In this document: positions 8,527 to 17,440 of the stretch, piece by piece
Layout of the letters: the number at the start of each line of letters is the position of its first letter
How positions within the stretch are numbered: the first letter of the stretch is position 1
Assembly: GCA_040394195.1 (NCBI GenBank)
Contig: JBEBSR010000020.1
Coordinates: 1 to 43,617 of the forward strand
Length of the DNA stretch: 43,617 nt
Origin: Wohlfahrtiimonas larvae_A
GTDB lineage: Bacteria; Pseudomonadota; Gammaproteobacteria; Cardiobacteriales; Wohlfahrtiimonadaceae
Direction: 5' to 3'
Position numbers and translations under genes: made by a program
The notes under the pieces: model-generated
Told to the model about the DNA's origin: nothing
The model's database searches: none
The model's input: only the letters and a program-made list of their open reading frames with translations

Positions 8527-8621
8527 ACAATCAAACACAACAGGATCGTCATAGGAATAATCACTAGCATAGAAATTCCTATGCGCTCCCATGCTGATGC
8601 TTTTAGTAAACTACGACTCAA
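8514..8621 (-). CDS. Possible 35-residue single-span membrane protein coupled to the cytochrome b gene
   Basis: A small ORF on the minus strand begins with TTG at 8621, overlapping the TGA of the cytochrome b gene by four bases (TTGA), and has AAAGGA eight bases upstream. It encodes a short basic/polar head (SRSLLKASAWER) and a single hydrophobic helix (IGISMLVIIPMTILLCLIVY), ending in IK. Its 3' end overlaps the convergent phosphatase gene by 13 bases. Small one-helix subunits accompany several cytochrome complexes (for example CydX and CcoQ), but I do not recognise this sequence. Coupling and composition support a real gene; the non-ATG start and length leave doubt. Confidence 0.4.
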   Translation of the reverse strand: MSRSLLKASAWERIGISMLVIIPMTILLCLIVYIK

Positions 8622-9340
8622 AATAATAATCCTTTCAACCACAACGTTGTATTTTTAATCCAAACGATAAATTCTATATTTTTCATATAACCATACAACA
8701 TATATGGCACAACTATTCCAAGCACCACAATAATAATCAGGGCTAACCATGGCTTATTGCCACTCATTTCTTTTGCCATTGGTGAATGCCATTCACGTTC
8801 TTTACGTGAGCCAACCACCATTGTTTTAACCAGGTTTTGCCCTTTAAAGAAAAAATATCCCAAAATTGCTGCAATGTGCAATCCAACCATCGCATAAATT
8901 ACATATAAATTATATTGATGAATGATTTTAAAATAGCTACGAGTATTACCTGAAATCAATTTGTACAAAGGAGAATCTTGGTGTAAATATGTATTATCCG
9001 TTAAAAATAGACCTGTAACCGTTTGTATAAGTAATACAATTAACATAAACAAAACCATATAAGCACCCATTGGGTTGTGCCCTTCTGTTTTTGTTACGCC
9101 ATAGCGCAAATAGTTATAAATACTTGCGGGGCCTTTCAAAAAATCCCAAAATTTTGCTGTTGAGCTACCAATCAACCCCCAAATCACACGGAATAATAAT
9201 AAAATTAGAACAAATATGCCTGCATATTGATGCGCTGTAATATTTTCTTCGTTAATTGTATAAATACATACAACAATCATTACTGCCAATGTCCAGTGAA
9301 ACAACCTAATAGGAAGATCCCAGACCTGAATTTTCTTCAT
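8618..9340 (-). CDS. Cytochrome b561 / Ni-Fe hydrogenase-type cytochrome b family protein
   Basis: A 240-residue inner-membrane protein that likely carries two b haems and passes electrons between quinol and a partner protein. It has four core hydrophobic segments plus a C-terminal one. Candidate haem histidines are in the first helix (IRLFHWTLA, His15), in the second (TAHQYAG), and in the later helices (IIHQYNLY and VGLHIAAI). The opening VWDLPIRLFHW is typical of the family. AAGGA lies seven bases before the ATG. No cytochrome c or hydrogenase gene is adjacent, so its partner is unknown. A possible one-helix mini-protein overlaps its stop codon. Confidence 0.85.
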   Translation of the reverse strand: MKKIQVWDLPIRLFHWTLAVMIVVCIYTINEENITAHQYAGIFVLILLLFRVIWGLIGSSTAKFWDFLKGPASIYNYLRYGVTKTEGHNPMGAYMVLFMLIVLLIQTVTGLFLTDNTYLHQDSPLYKLISGNTRSYFKIIHQYNLYVIYAMVGLHIAAILGYFFFKGQNLVKTMVVGSRKEREWHSPMAKEMSGNKPWLALIIIVVLGIVVPYMLYGYMKNIEFIVWIKNTTLWLKGLLF

Positions 9341-9411
9341 TTTACATTCCTTTCTTAATATTAATCCCTACTATTGTATAAAAACATGTCTGCTCTGGCG
9401 AATTTATTCAG

Positions 9412-9440
9412 TTTCCAAAGCATGAATTACTTGCTATATT
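9412..9440 (+). promoter_or_regulatory. Possible sstT promoter
   Basis: TTTCCA (9412-9417) and TATATT (9435-9440) with a 17-bp spacer, about 50 bases before the sstT start. The hexamers are 4/6 and 5/6. It is the best match in the 148-base gap between the divergent cytochrome b gene and sstT. Confidence 0.4.
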
Positions 9441-9488
9441 TTTCAAATCATTAAAATTATTCATGCAAATTGTGCAATAGGAGAGAAC

Positions 9489-10697
9489 ATGAGGCGTTTT
9501 TTTAATTTTATTAATAACTATAGCTTGATACAACAAATTGTTGTCGGATTAATTTTAGGTATTATCATTGGCTTCACCTCCAAATCAGCGTCTAGTGCTG
9601 TCAGTATCTTAGGTGAATTCTTTGTGAATGGTTTAAAAGCTATTGCACCTGTGCTTATTTTCTTATTAATCATGGCTGCTATCACAAAATATAAAGTCAA
9701 TACTCAAAGTAAAACAGCAATTAAGCCTATTTTAATTCTCTATATGATTGGTACTTTTGCTGCCGCTGTTGTTGCTGTCATTGTCAGTTTTATCTTCCCT
9801 ATCACATTAACTTCTTTACCAGAAGCTGCAACACAAGCATCCCCTAGCAGTATTGTAGATGTATTACACACCTTAGTATTAAAAATGGTTGATAACCCTG
9901 TGAACGCAATTGTTTCTGCAAACTATATTGGTTTGCTATCGTGGGGACTAGTTTTTGGGTTTGCGTTGCGCCATTCAAGTGATACGACTAAACAATTCAT
10001 TGAAGATATCGCAGAAGTAGCAACCAAAGCAGTGCGCTTTATCATTAAATTTGCACCATTAGGTATTATGGGTTTAGTTGCCTCAACAATCTCAGAAACT
10101 GGTGCAGAGGCTTTAGTTGGCTACGTGCAATTAGTGTTAGTATTATTATTAGCAATGGCAATTGTTGCATTCATTATCAACCCTATTTTAGTGTATTGGA
10201 AAATTCGCTCTAACCCATATCCATTAGTATTCACATGCTTGAGAGAAAGTGGGTTAACAGCGTTTTTCACTCGAAGTTCAGCTGCTAACTTACCTATTAA
10301 CTTAGCTTTGTGCCGCAAATTAAATGTGAATGAAGAAACTTATAGTATTTCCATTCCATTAGGCGCAACTATCAATATGGCTGGTGCTGCTGTAACAATC
10401 ACAATTTTCACATTAGCTGCTGCTCATACATTAAATATCCAAGTGGACTTCTTATCTGCAATTTTGTTAAGTATATTAGCAACAATTGGTGCATGTGGCG
10501 CTTCTGGTGTTGCTGGCGGCTCTTTATTATTAATCCCTTTAGCATGTAGCTTATTTGGCATTGATAACACTGTTGCAATGCAATTAGTAGCTATTGGTTT
10601 CATTGTTGGTGTTGTACAAGATTCCGTTGAAACCGCAATTAACTCATCAACGGATGTATTGTTTACAGTGGCAGCTGATCGTTCACTAAAACAGTAA
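9489..10697 (+). CDS. sstT: Serine/threonine:sodium symporter SstT
   Basis: SstT imports serine and threonine with sodium through the inner membrane and belongs to the dicarboxylate/amino acid:cation symporter family. The 402-residue protein (E. coli 414) has about eight to nine hydrophobic segments and re-entrant loops. Family marks are the opening SLIQQIVVGLILGIIIGF, the serine-rich loop FFTRSSAANLPINL and the IPLGATINMAGAAVTITIF motif with NMAG, where substrate and sodium bind. AGGAGAGAAC precedes the ATG. It is monocistronic, with a shared terminator against the atp operon. Confidence 0.95.
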   Translation: MRRFFNFINNYSLIQQIVVGLILGIIIGFTSKSASSAVSILGEFFVNGLKAIAPVLIFLLIMAAITKYKVNTQSKTAIKPILILYMIGTFAAAVVAVIVSFIFPITLTSLPEAATQASPSSIVDVLHTLVLKMVDNPVNAIVSANYIGLLSWGLVFGFALRHSSDTTKQFIEDIAEVATKAVRFIIKFAPLGIMGLVASTISETGAEALVGYVQLVLVLLLAMAIVAFIINPILVYWKIRSNPYPLVFTCLRESGLTAFFTRSSAANLPINLALCRKLNVNEETYSISIPLGATINMAGAAVTITIFTLAAAHTLNIQVDFLSAILLSILATIGACGASGVAGGSLLLIPLACSLFGIDNTVAMQLVAIGFIVGVVQDSVETAINSSTDVLFTVAADRSLKQ

Positions 10698-10737
10698 TGG
10701 ATCATATTGAGATGAGTTAGAAGTATATTTTAGATAT

Positions 10738-10764
10738 AAAAAAACCTGCTTTCGCAGGTTTTTT
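10738..10764. terminator. Bidirectional terminator between sstT and atpC
   Basis: The palindrome CCTGC - TTTC - GCAGG is flanked by seven As on the left and six Ts on the right. It can terminate sstT on the plus strand and the atp operon on the minus strand. Confidence 0.9.
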
Positions 10765-10783
10765 ATTAAACTGATTACAGCAA

Positions 10784-11206
10784 TTAAATTTTACCAATTT
10801 TACGGTAACGTTCAATCGCATCAATCTTCGCATTGATCTCACGTAATTCTGTTTGAGCTTTAGCAAAGTTGAAATCATCATTTTGCTTTTGCAACATTGA
10901 TTCAACACGCTCTCTCGCAGCTTTAGCTTCAGCCTCATCAAGATCATCTGCTCTTTCCGCAGATTCAGCCAAAACGATAATCTGATTAGGCTGGATTTCA
11001 AGAATACCACCTGAAATCCAAAACACATCTTCAGCACCGTTAGTTGTCTTTAATCGAACTTGACCAGGCACAAGCTGAGTTAACAATGGTAAATGACCAG
11101 GAAAAATACCTAGCTCACCAGAGATACTTGTACCTGCAAAAAAAGTGACATCTCCAGAAAACAATTCTTTTTCTGCGCTTACGATGGCAACATGCATTGT
11201 ATTCAT
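10784..11206 (-). CDS. atpC: ATP synthase F1 subunit epsilon
   Basis: Epsilon is the central-stalk subunit that binds gamma and the c-ring and can inhibit ATP hydrolysis through its C-terminal helices. The 140-residue protein has the N-terminal beta sandwich (VAIVSAEKELFSGDV, GELGIFPGHLPLLTQL, ISGGILEIQ) and a helical C-terminus with the alanine-rich AEAKAARERVESML. Start at MNTMHV is supported by GGGAG five bases upstream. It is the last gene of the operon, 22 bases after atpD. Confidence 0.96.
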   Translation of the reverse strand: MNTMHVAIVSAEKELFSGDVTFFAGTSISGELGIFPGHLPLLTQLVPGQVRLKTTNGAEDVFWISGGILEIQPNQIIVLAESAERADDLDEAEAKAARERVESMLQKQNDDFNFAKAQTELREINAKIDAIERYRKIGKI

Positions 11207-11228
11207 TGAGACTCCCTATTCCGTTAGA

Positions 11229-12602
11229 TTAAAGCTTAGCAGCACGTGCTCTTGCTTCTTCAATATCACCAACCATGTAGAAAGCTTGTTCTGGCATTGA
11301 GTCACACTCACCTGCCAAAATTGCTTTAAAGCTAGCAATAGTATCTTTCAAGCTTACATATTTACCAGGCGCACCTGTAAATACTTCAGCAACGTGGAAA
11401 GGTTGAGACAAGAAACGTTGAATCTTACGAGCACGTTGTACGATTTGTTTGTCATCTTCTGACAACTCATCCATGCCCAAGATTGCAATGATATCTTTCA
11501 ATTCTTTATAACGCTGAAGAGTTGTCTGAACACCACGAGCTACATCATAATGCTCTTGACCGATTACTTGTGGATCTAACTGACGTGAAGTTGAATCCAA
11601 AGGATCTACCGCTGGGTAAATACCTAAAGAAGCGATATCACGTGACAATACGATTGTCGCATCCAAGTGAGCAAACGTTGTTGCTGGAGATGGATCTGTT
11701 AAGTCATCCGCAGGAACGTAAACAGCTTGAACTGATGTGATAGAACCTTTCTTCGTAGATGTAATACGCTCTTGAAGAACACCCATCTCTTCAGACAATG
11801 TAGGCTGATAACCTACCGCAGATGGCATACGGCCTAACAATGCTGATACTTCTGTACCTGCTAATGTATAACGATAGATGTTATCGATGAACAATAGAAC
11901 ATCTTTACCTTCATCACGGAAGTATTCAGCCATTGTCAAACCAGTCAAAGCAACACGTAAACGGTTACCAGGCGGTTCATTCATCTGACCATATACCATC
12001 GCAACTTTATCAAGTACGTTAGAATCTTTCATTTCGTGATAGAAGTCATTACCTTCACGAGTACGCTCACCAACACCAGCAAACACAGATAAACCTGAGT
12101 GAGCTTTAGCGATATTGTTGATCAATTCCATCATGTTTACAGTTTTACCAACACCAGCACCACCGAACAAACCTACTTTACCACCCTTAGCGAATGGGCA
12201 TAATAAGTCGATTACTTTGATACCTGTTTCTAGTAATTCTGTAGAACCTGATTGTTCTTCATAACTAGGTGGTTTACGGTGAATACCCCAATGAGCTTCC
12301 GCAGAAACATCACCAGCGTGATCCACAGGCTGACCCAATACGTTCATGATACGACCCAATGTCGCTGTACCTACTGGTACAGTGATAGGACCTTTTGTAT
12401 CAGTCACAACTAAATCACGTTGTAAACCATCTGATGAGCCCATTGCGATTGTACGCACTACGCCATCACCTAATTGTTGTTGAACTTCAAGAACTAAATC
12501 CTGACCTTCAACTTTTAATGCATTATAGATACCAGGAACTGAATCGCGTGGAAATTCAACGTCTACGACCGCCCCTATAATCTGAATAATTTTTCCTGAC
12601 AT
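11229..12602 (-). CDS. atpD: ATP synthase F1 subunit beta
   Basis: Beta carries the three catalytic sites of F1. The 457-residue protein shows Walker A GGAGVGKTVNMMELI, the catalytic glutamate in GVGERTREGND, Walker B LLFIDNIYRYT and the DELSEED-type loop as DELSEDDK near residue 380. One small variation is IDNIYRYT where IDNIFRFT (E. coli-type) is usual. The C-terminal EEARARAAKL is normal. Adjacent genes are atpG upstream and atpC downstream, in the standard order. Confidence 0.98.
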   Translation of the reverse strand: MSGKIIQIIGAVVDVEFPRDSVPGIYNALKVEGQDLVLEVQQQLGDGVVRTIAMGSSDGLQRDLVVTDTKGPITVPVGTATLGRIMNVLGQPVDHAGDVSAEAHWGIHRKPPSYEEQSGSTELLETGIKVIDLLCPFAKGGKVGLFGGAGVGKTVNMMELINNIAKAHSGLSVFAGVGERTREGNDFYHEMKDSNVLDKVAMVYGQMNEPPGNRLRVALTGLTMAEYFRDEGKDVLLFIDNIYRYTLAGTEVSALLGRMPSAVGYQPTLSEEMGVLQERITSTKKGSITSVQAVYVPADDLTDPSPATTFAHLDATIVLSRDIASLGIYPAVDPLDSTSRQLDPQVIGQEHYDVARGVQTTLQRYKELKDIIAILGMDELSEDDKQIVQRARKIQRFLSQPFHVAEVFTGAPGKYVSLKDTIASFKAILAGECDSMPEQAFYMVGDIEEARARAAKL

Positions 12603-12646
12603 ATTTAACCTCTAAAAATTACTATTCTCATTCAATCTGCCCAGAT

Positions 12647-13555
12647 TTATAGGGCTGCGGCTCCGCCAACAATTTCAGAAATTTCCTGAGTAATTGCAGC
12701 TTGACGTGCTTTGTTATAAACAAGTTGTAAGTTCTCAACAATATCTTGAGCATTATCTGTTGCTGCTTGCATTGCGATCATTCGTGCTGCCATTTCACAT
12801 GCAATATTAGCAACAACTGCTTGATAAATTGTTGATTCAACATAACGATTGAGAACAACATTAATCAATTTTTTAGGATCCATATCGTAGATATAGTCCC
12901 ATTTCATTGTTTGTTCTAAATCAATCGCATCATCATCCTGTTTGCCAACCTCAGCTTTCAGCGATTCGAATGTAGATAAGTCTATTGGTAACAACTGCAT
13001 GCCAACGGGTTTTTGAACCATTGTATTGACAAAAATATTGCCATAAATGCGTAATTCATCAATCTCACCATTACGGTAAGCTGCCAACATTACGTTCATT
13101 ACACCCAATAGCTGAGCCATTGTAGGTTGATCACCTAAATGACTCGCAGTTGCTAAGATTTTTCCACCATAACGATTGAAGAATGTATTAGCCTTATTAC
13201 CGATGGTTGCAAACTCGATAGTTTTACCTTCGTTTGACCATCTAGCAATGTCCGCACTGAGGAGCTTGAATAAGTTATTATTCAAGCCACCACATAAACC
13301 ACGGTCACTACTAACAACAATAATGCCAACTTTCTTAACTTTTCGTTTGGTTAAATAGACATGATCAAATTCAACATCAGCCTGTGAAAGATGAGAAACT
13401 AATTTCACAATTTGCTTAGCATATGGACTTGTTGCTAGCATTTGATTTTGCGTTTTACGCATCTTACTAGCAGCAACCATTTGCATAGCGCCTGTGATTT
13501 TCTGAGTGTTTTTAACACTCTTAATCTTTGTACGTATCTCTTTACCAACGGCCAT
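12647..13555 (-). CDS. atpG: ATP synthase F1 subunit gamma
   Basis: Gamma is the rotating shaft of F1. The 302-residue protein starts with MAVGKEIRTKIKSVKNTQKITGAMQMVAASKMRK-like helices and ends with the conserved YNKARQAAITQEISEIVGGAAAL. The middle has the usual SDRGLCGGLNNNLFK. It is about 15 residues longer than the E. coli protein (287); the extra material seems to lie around residues 200-225 (VGKQDDDAIDLEQTMKWDY). The gene lies between atpA and atpD. Confidence 0.97.
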   Translation of the reverse strand: MAVGKEIRTKIKSVKNTQKITGAMQMVAASKMRKTQNQMLATSPYAKQIVKLVSHLSQADVEFDHVYLTKRKVKKVGIIVVSSDRGLCGGLNNNLFKLLSADIARWSNEGKTIEFATIGNKANTFFNRYGGKILATASHLGDQPTMAQLLGVMNVMLAAYRNGEIDELRIYGNIFVNTMVQKPVGMQLLPIDLSTFESLKAEVGKQDDDAIDLEQTMKWDYIYDMDPKKLINVVLNRYVESTIYQAVVANIACEMAARMIAMQAATDNAQDIVENLQLVYNKARQAAITQEISEIVGGAAAL

Positions 13556-13593
13556 GAAAAGATCCTAATATTTAAAATAAAGAAAGAGAAAAA

Positions 13594-15141
13594 TTACTTA
13601 ACCCAAGCTTCAGTCGATTTGTACGACTTGATTGCTTGTGTAAATTGGTTTTCAATTTCATCATTGTAATTACCAGTCTCATTGATTTGCTTCATGAGAT
13701 CAGCTTTTTCAATATTCATCGTAGTTATTAAGCCTGCTGCAAACGCACCAATTTCTTTCACATTGATATCGTCTAAGTGACCTTTTTCAACTGTGAACAA
13801 AATTACAGCCATTTCAGATACTGAATATGGACGGTATTGTGCTTGTTTCATCAACTCCATAACACGCTCACCACGTTCCAACTGCTTACGTGTTGCTTCA
13901 TCTAGATCAGATGCGAACTGTGAGAACGCTTCCAATTCACGATACTGAGCCAATGCCAAACGAACGCCACCACCCAATTTCTTGATGATTTTAGTTTGTG
14001 CAGCACCACCAACACGTGATACAGAAATACCAGCATTGATCGCAGGGCGAATACCAGCATTGAATAAGTCTGATTCTAAGAAGATCTGACCATCTGTAAT
14101 AGAGATTACGTTTGTTGGAACGAATGCAGATACGTCACCAGCTTGAGTTTCAATGATTGGCAATGCTGTTAATGAACCAGTTTTACCTTTCACTTCACCA
14201 TTTGTGAACGCTTCAACGTAATCAGCATTTACACGTGCAGCACGTTCAAGTAAACGTGAGTGTAAATAGAATACGTCACCAGGGTAAGCTTCACGGCCCG
14301 GTGGACGACGTAACAATAATGAAATTTGGCGATATGCAACCGCTTGTTTAGATAAGTCATCATAAATGATCAACGCATCTTCACCACGATCACGGAAATA
14401 TTCACCCATTGTACAACCAGCGTATGCTGATAAATACTGCATTGCAGCAGGATCAGCAGCACTTGATGCTACAACGATTGTGTGCGCCATTGCATCATTC
14501 TCTTCCAATTTACGAACGATGTTCGCAATTGTTGAGTTTTTCTGACCAATCGCAACATAGATACATTTAACGCCTGTACCTTTTTGGTTGATGATTGTAT
14601 CGATCGCAATCGCAGTTTTACCTGTTTGTCTGTCACCGATGATTAACTCACGCTGACCACGACCAACTGGTACCATTGAGTCGATAGCGATATAACCCGT
14701 TTGTAATGGCTCATCAACTGATTGACGTTCGATTACACCTGGTGCTAACTTCTCAATTGGTGCTGACAAAGTAGTATTGATTGGGCCTTTACCATCAATT
14801 GCTTGACCCAAAGTGTTCACAACACGACCCAACAATTCTGGACCAATTGGAACTTCCATTACTTTACCAGTACATTTAACTACGTCGCCTTCGGATACTT
14901 TTGCATAATCACCTAAAAGTACAACGCCTACTGAATCACGCTCTAAGTTTAACGCCAAACCGCGCACACCATGAGGTAATTCAACCATTTCACCCTGCAT
15001 TACAGCACCTAAGCCGTATACAGTAGCAATACCGTCAGTCAAGCTAATAACTGTACCTTCAGTACTTGCTTCTGATTTTACATCAAATTCTTCAATCTTA
15101 GCTTTGATAAGATCACTAATTTCTGATGGATTCAATTGCAT
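13594..15141 (-). CDS. atpA: ATP synthase F1 subunit alpha
   Basis: Alpha is the non-catalytic nucleotide-binding subunit that alternates with beta in the F1 hexamer. The 515-residue protein has the N-terminal LNPSEISDLIKAKIEEF, which binds the delta subunit, Walker A GDRQTGKTAIAID, Walker B ALIIYDDLSKQAVAYRQ, and the arginine finger in ISVSRVGGAAQTK. Length is standard. It follows atpH by 48 bases. Confidence 0.98.
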   Translation of the reverse strand: MQLNPSEISDLIKAKIEEFDVKSEASTEGTVISLTDGIATVYGLGAVMQGEMVELPHGVRGLALNLERDSVGVVLLGDYAKVSEGDVVKCTGKVMEVPIGPELLGRVVNTLGQAIDGKGPINTTLSAPIEKLAPGVIERQSVDEPLQTGYIAIDSMVPVGRGQRELIIGDRQTGKTAIAIDTIINQKGTGVKCIYVAIGQKNSTIANIVRKLEENDAMAHTIVVASSAADPAAMQYLSAYAGCTMGEYFRDRGEDALIIYDDLSKQAVAYRQISLLLRRPPGREAYPGDVFYLHSRLLERAARVNADYVEAFTNGEVKGKTGSLTALPIIETQAGDVSAFVPTNVISITDGQIFLESDLFNAGIRPAINAGISVSRVGGAAQTKIIKKLGGGVRLALAQYRELEAFSQFASDLDEATRKQLERGERVMELMKQAQYRPYSVSEMAVILFTVEKGHLDDINVKEIGAFAAGLITTMNIEKADLMKQINETGNYNDEIENQFTQAIKSYKSTEAWVK

Positions 15142-15189
15142 AATTCAAATCATCCTTTAAACATAATAAATTCTTTTATCGTAAATCCA

Positions 15190-15744
15190 CTAAGCTGACT
15201 GCACCAAAAAAGAAGTCATTTGCTCTAAACGTCCTTTTACTGACCCATCCATAACCCAGTCGCCAGCTTTAATAACTGCACCACCGATTAAATTTGGATC
15301 AACTGAAACATTCAATTTAATGCTTTTTTGGAAATGCTTTTCTAATGCTTTTACGAACATTTCATTTTCTGTTTCTTTCACTTCAAAAGCCGACACTAAA
15401 TCAACTTCTATGATAGCTTCATCTGAAAGAACCATTTCATCATACGCTTGGCGAATAGATGGAAATACGTCGTAACGCTTAGCACTTAAAATTACTGATA
15501 AAAAATTAGCTTCTTGATTCGTTAGCTTACGTTTCAGTAACGTAGCCACTGCTGTTTGCAAAAACTGAGTTTTTTCTTGCAGAGAAAAATCAGGGCGAGA
15601 GATAAAATCACTCGCCTCTACATCGGCACTAATCTCATCGAGTACAGCCAAAAGATTACTCCAGCCAGAAATAGTATTCTCTTCCTTAGCAATCAAAAAC
15701 ACTGCTTTGGCATAGGGACGAGCAACTGTAATATAATCTGTCAT
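15190..15744 (-). CDS. atpH: ATP synthase F1 subunit delta
   Basis: Delta fixes the top of F1 to the b-subunit stator. The 184-residue protein has the N-terminal helical bundle starting TVARPYAKAVFLIAKEE and the conserved C-terminal part SVDPNLIGGAVIKAGDWVMDGSVKGRLEQM. It starts 14 bases after the atpF stop. Length is typical (E. coli 177). Confidence 0.95.
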   Translation of the reverse strand: MTDYITVARPYAKAVFLIAKEENTISGWSNLLAVLDEISADVEASDFISRPDFSLQEKTQFLQTAVATLLKRKLTNQEANFLSVILSAKRYDVFPSIRQAYDEMVLSDEAIIEVDLVSAFEVKETENEMFVKALEKHFQKSIKLNVSVDPNLIGGAVIKAGDWVMDGSVKGRLEQMTSFLVQSA

Positions 15745-15758
15745 GACTAACTATTGCC

Positions 15759-16229
15759 TTATAAACGTGATGCTAAATCTTTTAACATTGACTCGTGCGT
15801 TGCGTGATCTACTTCTTTACCTACGATCTTACCTGCACCTTCTAGTGCGAGTGCAACCACTTCTTGTCTTAGTTTTTCTTTAGCTTGATTAGTTTCAACT
15901 AAAATCTGATCTTGTGCGTTCTGAAGTTGCTTATCAGCCACTTCTTTAGCTTGTGCTCTTGACGCTTCAACAGCTTCTTCTGCACGCTTATTTGCAAGCG
16001 TAACAATAGAAGATGCTTCTTGTTTTGCATCTTTTAAAAGCAACTTAACTTGAGAATCAGCTTCTAATTTTTCCGCAACGCTATCTTCAGCAGCTTTTAA
16101 GCCATCTGCGATTTTAGCACGACGTTCGTCGATTGCTTTAATCATTGGCGGCCAAATGAATTTCATTACGAACCATACCAATGTAAAGAAGACAACAAAC
16201 TGTGCAAATAAAGTAGCATTTAAATTCAT
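15759..16229 (-). CDS. atpF: ATP synthase Fo subunit b
   Basis: Subunit b forms the peripheral stalk as a dimer. The 156-residue protein (E. coli 156) has one N-terminal membrane span (NATLFAQFVVFFTLVWFVMKFIW, split here as the hydrophobic part of residues 3-26) followed by WPPMIKAIDERRAKIADGL and a long charged coiled coil rich in A, E, K and Q. It is preceded by a hairpin in the atpE-atpF gap that may set its level relative to subunit c. Confidence 0.96.
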   Translation of the reverse strand: MNLNATLFAQFVVFFTLVWFVMKFIWPPMIKAIDERRAKIADGLKAAEDSVAEKLEADSQVKLLLKDAKQEASSIVTLANKRAEEAVEASRAQAKEVADKQLQNAQDQILVETNQAKEKLRQEVVALALEGAGKIVGKEVDHATHESMLKDLASRL

Positions 16230-16262
16230 GTTGTATCTGCCTGTCTATTCTAATCTATGCAT

Positions 16263-16293
16263 AAAAGGCGTTTGATTTACTGCACCAAACGCC
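16263..16293 (-). other. Hairpin between atpE and atpF
   Basis: On the minus strand GGCGTTTG and CAAACGCC pair perfectly around an 11-base loop, and TTTT follows. The hairpin starts about 15 bases after the atpE stop. It could be a weak attenuator or an mRNA-stabilising structure favouring atpE, whose product is needed in many more copies than subunit b. Confidence 0.6.
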
Positions 16294-16307
16294 ACGAAAT
16301 GGAGTTA

Positions 16308-16541
16308 TTACTTGAATACAACCATTGCAAAGAAGATAGCGATACCAACACCGATTAAGAATGCCGCATCTACAAGACCAACAAGAATAAATACTTTAGG
16401 TAACAACTTGTCCATCATTTCTGGTTGACGTGCTGAAGATTCAACATATTTTGCACCTAACAATGCGATACCAATTGCCGCACCGATAGCACCTAAACCA
16501 ACGATAATTCCACACGCTAAAGCAATCATGCCCATGTCCAT
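16308..16541 (-). CDS. atpE: ATP synthase Fo subunit c
   Basis: Subunit c forms the proton-driven ring. The 77-residue hairpin protein has two hydrophobic helices joined by the polar loop ARQPE (residues 37-41). The essential carboxylate is Asp58 in GLVDAAFLIG. The first helix carries the glycine-rich GLGAIGAAIGIAL. I see no sodium-site signature (no Gln in helix 1 or Glu-Ser pair in helix 2), so the ring should be proton-coupled. It sits between atpB and atpF. Confidence 0.97.
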   Translation of the reverse strand: MDMGMIALACGIIVGLGAIGAAIGIALLGAKYVESSARQPEMMDKLLPKVFILVGLVDAAFLIGVGIAIFFAMVVFK

Positions 16542-16604
16542 TTTTTTCTCCTAAAAATATAAAATAACTAAACTAACAAAACACCAACCAAATCGATTGA
16601 ATTC

Positions 16605-17432
16605 TTAATGAGCCTCATGAGCCTGACCAAGGTAAACCAAAGTCAAAGTCATAAAGATATAGCCTTGAAGAACAATGATCAAGATATGGAAAATAGCCCA
16701 TGCTGATCCTGCTAACCAATGCAATCCGAAACCCCACCATGTCCCTGTTGCACCTAAAAGAGCAATCAAAGCAAAGATCAGTTCGCCTGCGAACATATTA
16801 CCAAAAAGTCGCATACCTAATGAGAACGCTTTTGAAATATATTCAACAATATTTAAGATAATGTTAAATGGTAATAAATAAATACCGAAAGGTGCAGTGC
16901 AAAGCTCTTTCAAGAAGCCGCCAACCTTTTTAACTTTAAACGAATAGAAAAGAATCAATGCCAATACAGCCATAGACATACCCAATGGGCCATTCACGTC
17001 AGCTGTAGGAAGAATTCTTTGGTGTGCGATGTCTAAACCGAACACATTAATTAAAGTCATTGGTAGATCTACTGGCACTAAGTCCATGCAGTTCATAACA
17101 ATAACCCATAAGAAAATTGTTAAGCCCAGTGGTGCAATGTAACCATTTGGACCGTTTACTAATGTTTTTGATTGGGTTTCAGCAAATTCAACAAGAATCT
17201 CTACCGCAGCTTGAAAGCGTGTTGGCACTCCTGATGAAGCTTTACGTGATGCTCTAAATAAAAAAAATAGAACAATAATACCCGATACAATCGACCAAAA
17301 GACCGTATCTACGTTGATCAAACTAAAATCCACAAAGTTTTCTTGTGGCAAATCTGTCTGAGTCATATTAACGAGGTGATGCTCGATATAACTACTAGCG
17401 GTAATCTCTTCTGCTGACATATCTTGTCCCAA
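16605..17432 (-). CDS. atpB: ATP synthase Fo subunit a
   Basis: Subunit a holds the proton half-channels next to the c-ring. The 275-residue protein has about five membrane segments. The essential arginine is in SLGMRLFGNMFAGELIF, and the C-terminal helix has the expected YIFMTLTLVYLGQAHEAH. The N-terminus up to about residue 45 is polar and probably periplasmic. It begins eight bases after atpI. Length matches E. coli (271). Confidence 0.97.
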   Translation of the reverse strand: MGQDMSAEEITASSYIEHHLVNMTQTDLPQENFVDFSLINVDTVFWSIVSGIIVLFFLFRASRKASSGVPTRFQAAVEILVEFAETQSKTLVNGPNGYIAPLGLTIFLWVIVMNCMDLVPVDLPMTLINVFGLDIAHQRILPTADVNGPLGMSMAVLALILFYSFKVKKVGGFLKELCTAPFGIYLLPFNIILNIVEYISKAFSLGMRLFGNMFAGELIFALIALLGATGTWWGFGLHWLAGSAWAIFHILIIVLQGYIFMTLTLVYLGQAHEAH

Positions 17433-17440
17433 TCTAAATT

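Noticed and set aside
8568..8587. GCATAG/CTATGC hairpin between the phosphatase and cytochrome b genes
   Set aside because: A six-base stem with no T run on either strand; it lies within the proposed mini-ORF and does not look like a terminator.
11522..11740. Plus-strand reading frame inside atpD
   Set aside because: Antisense shadow of a highly conserved gene; no ribosome site or recognisable protein.
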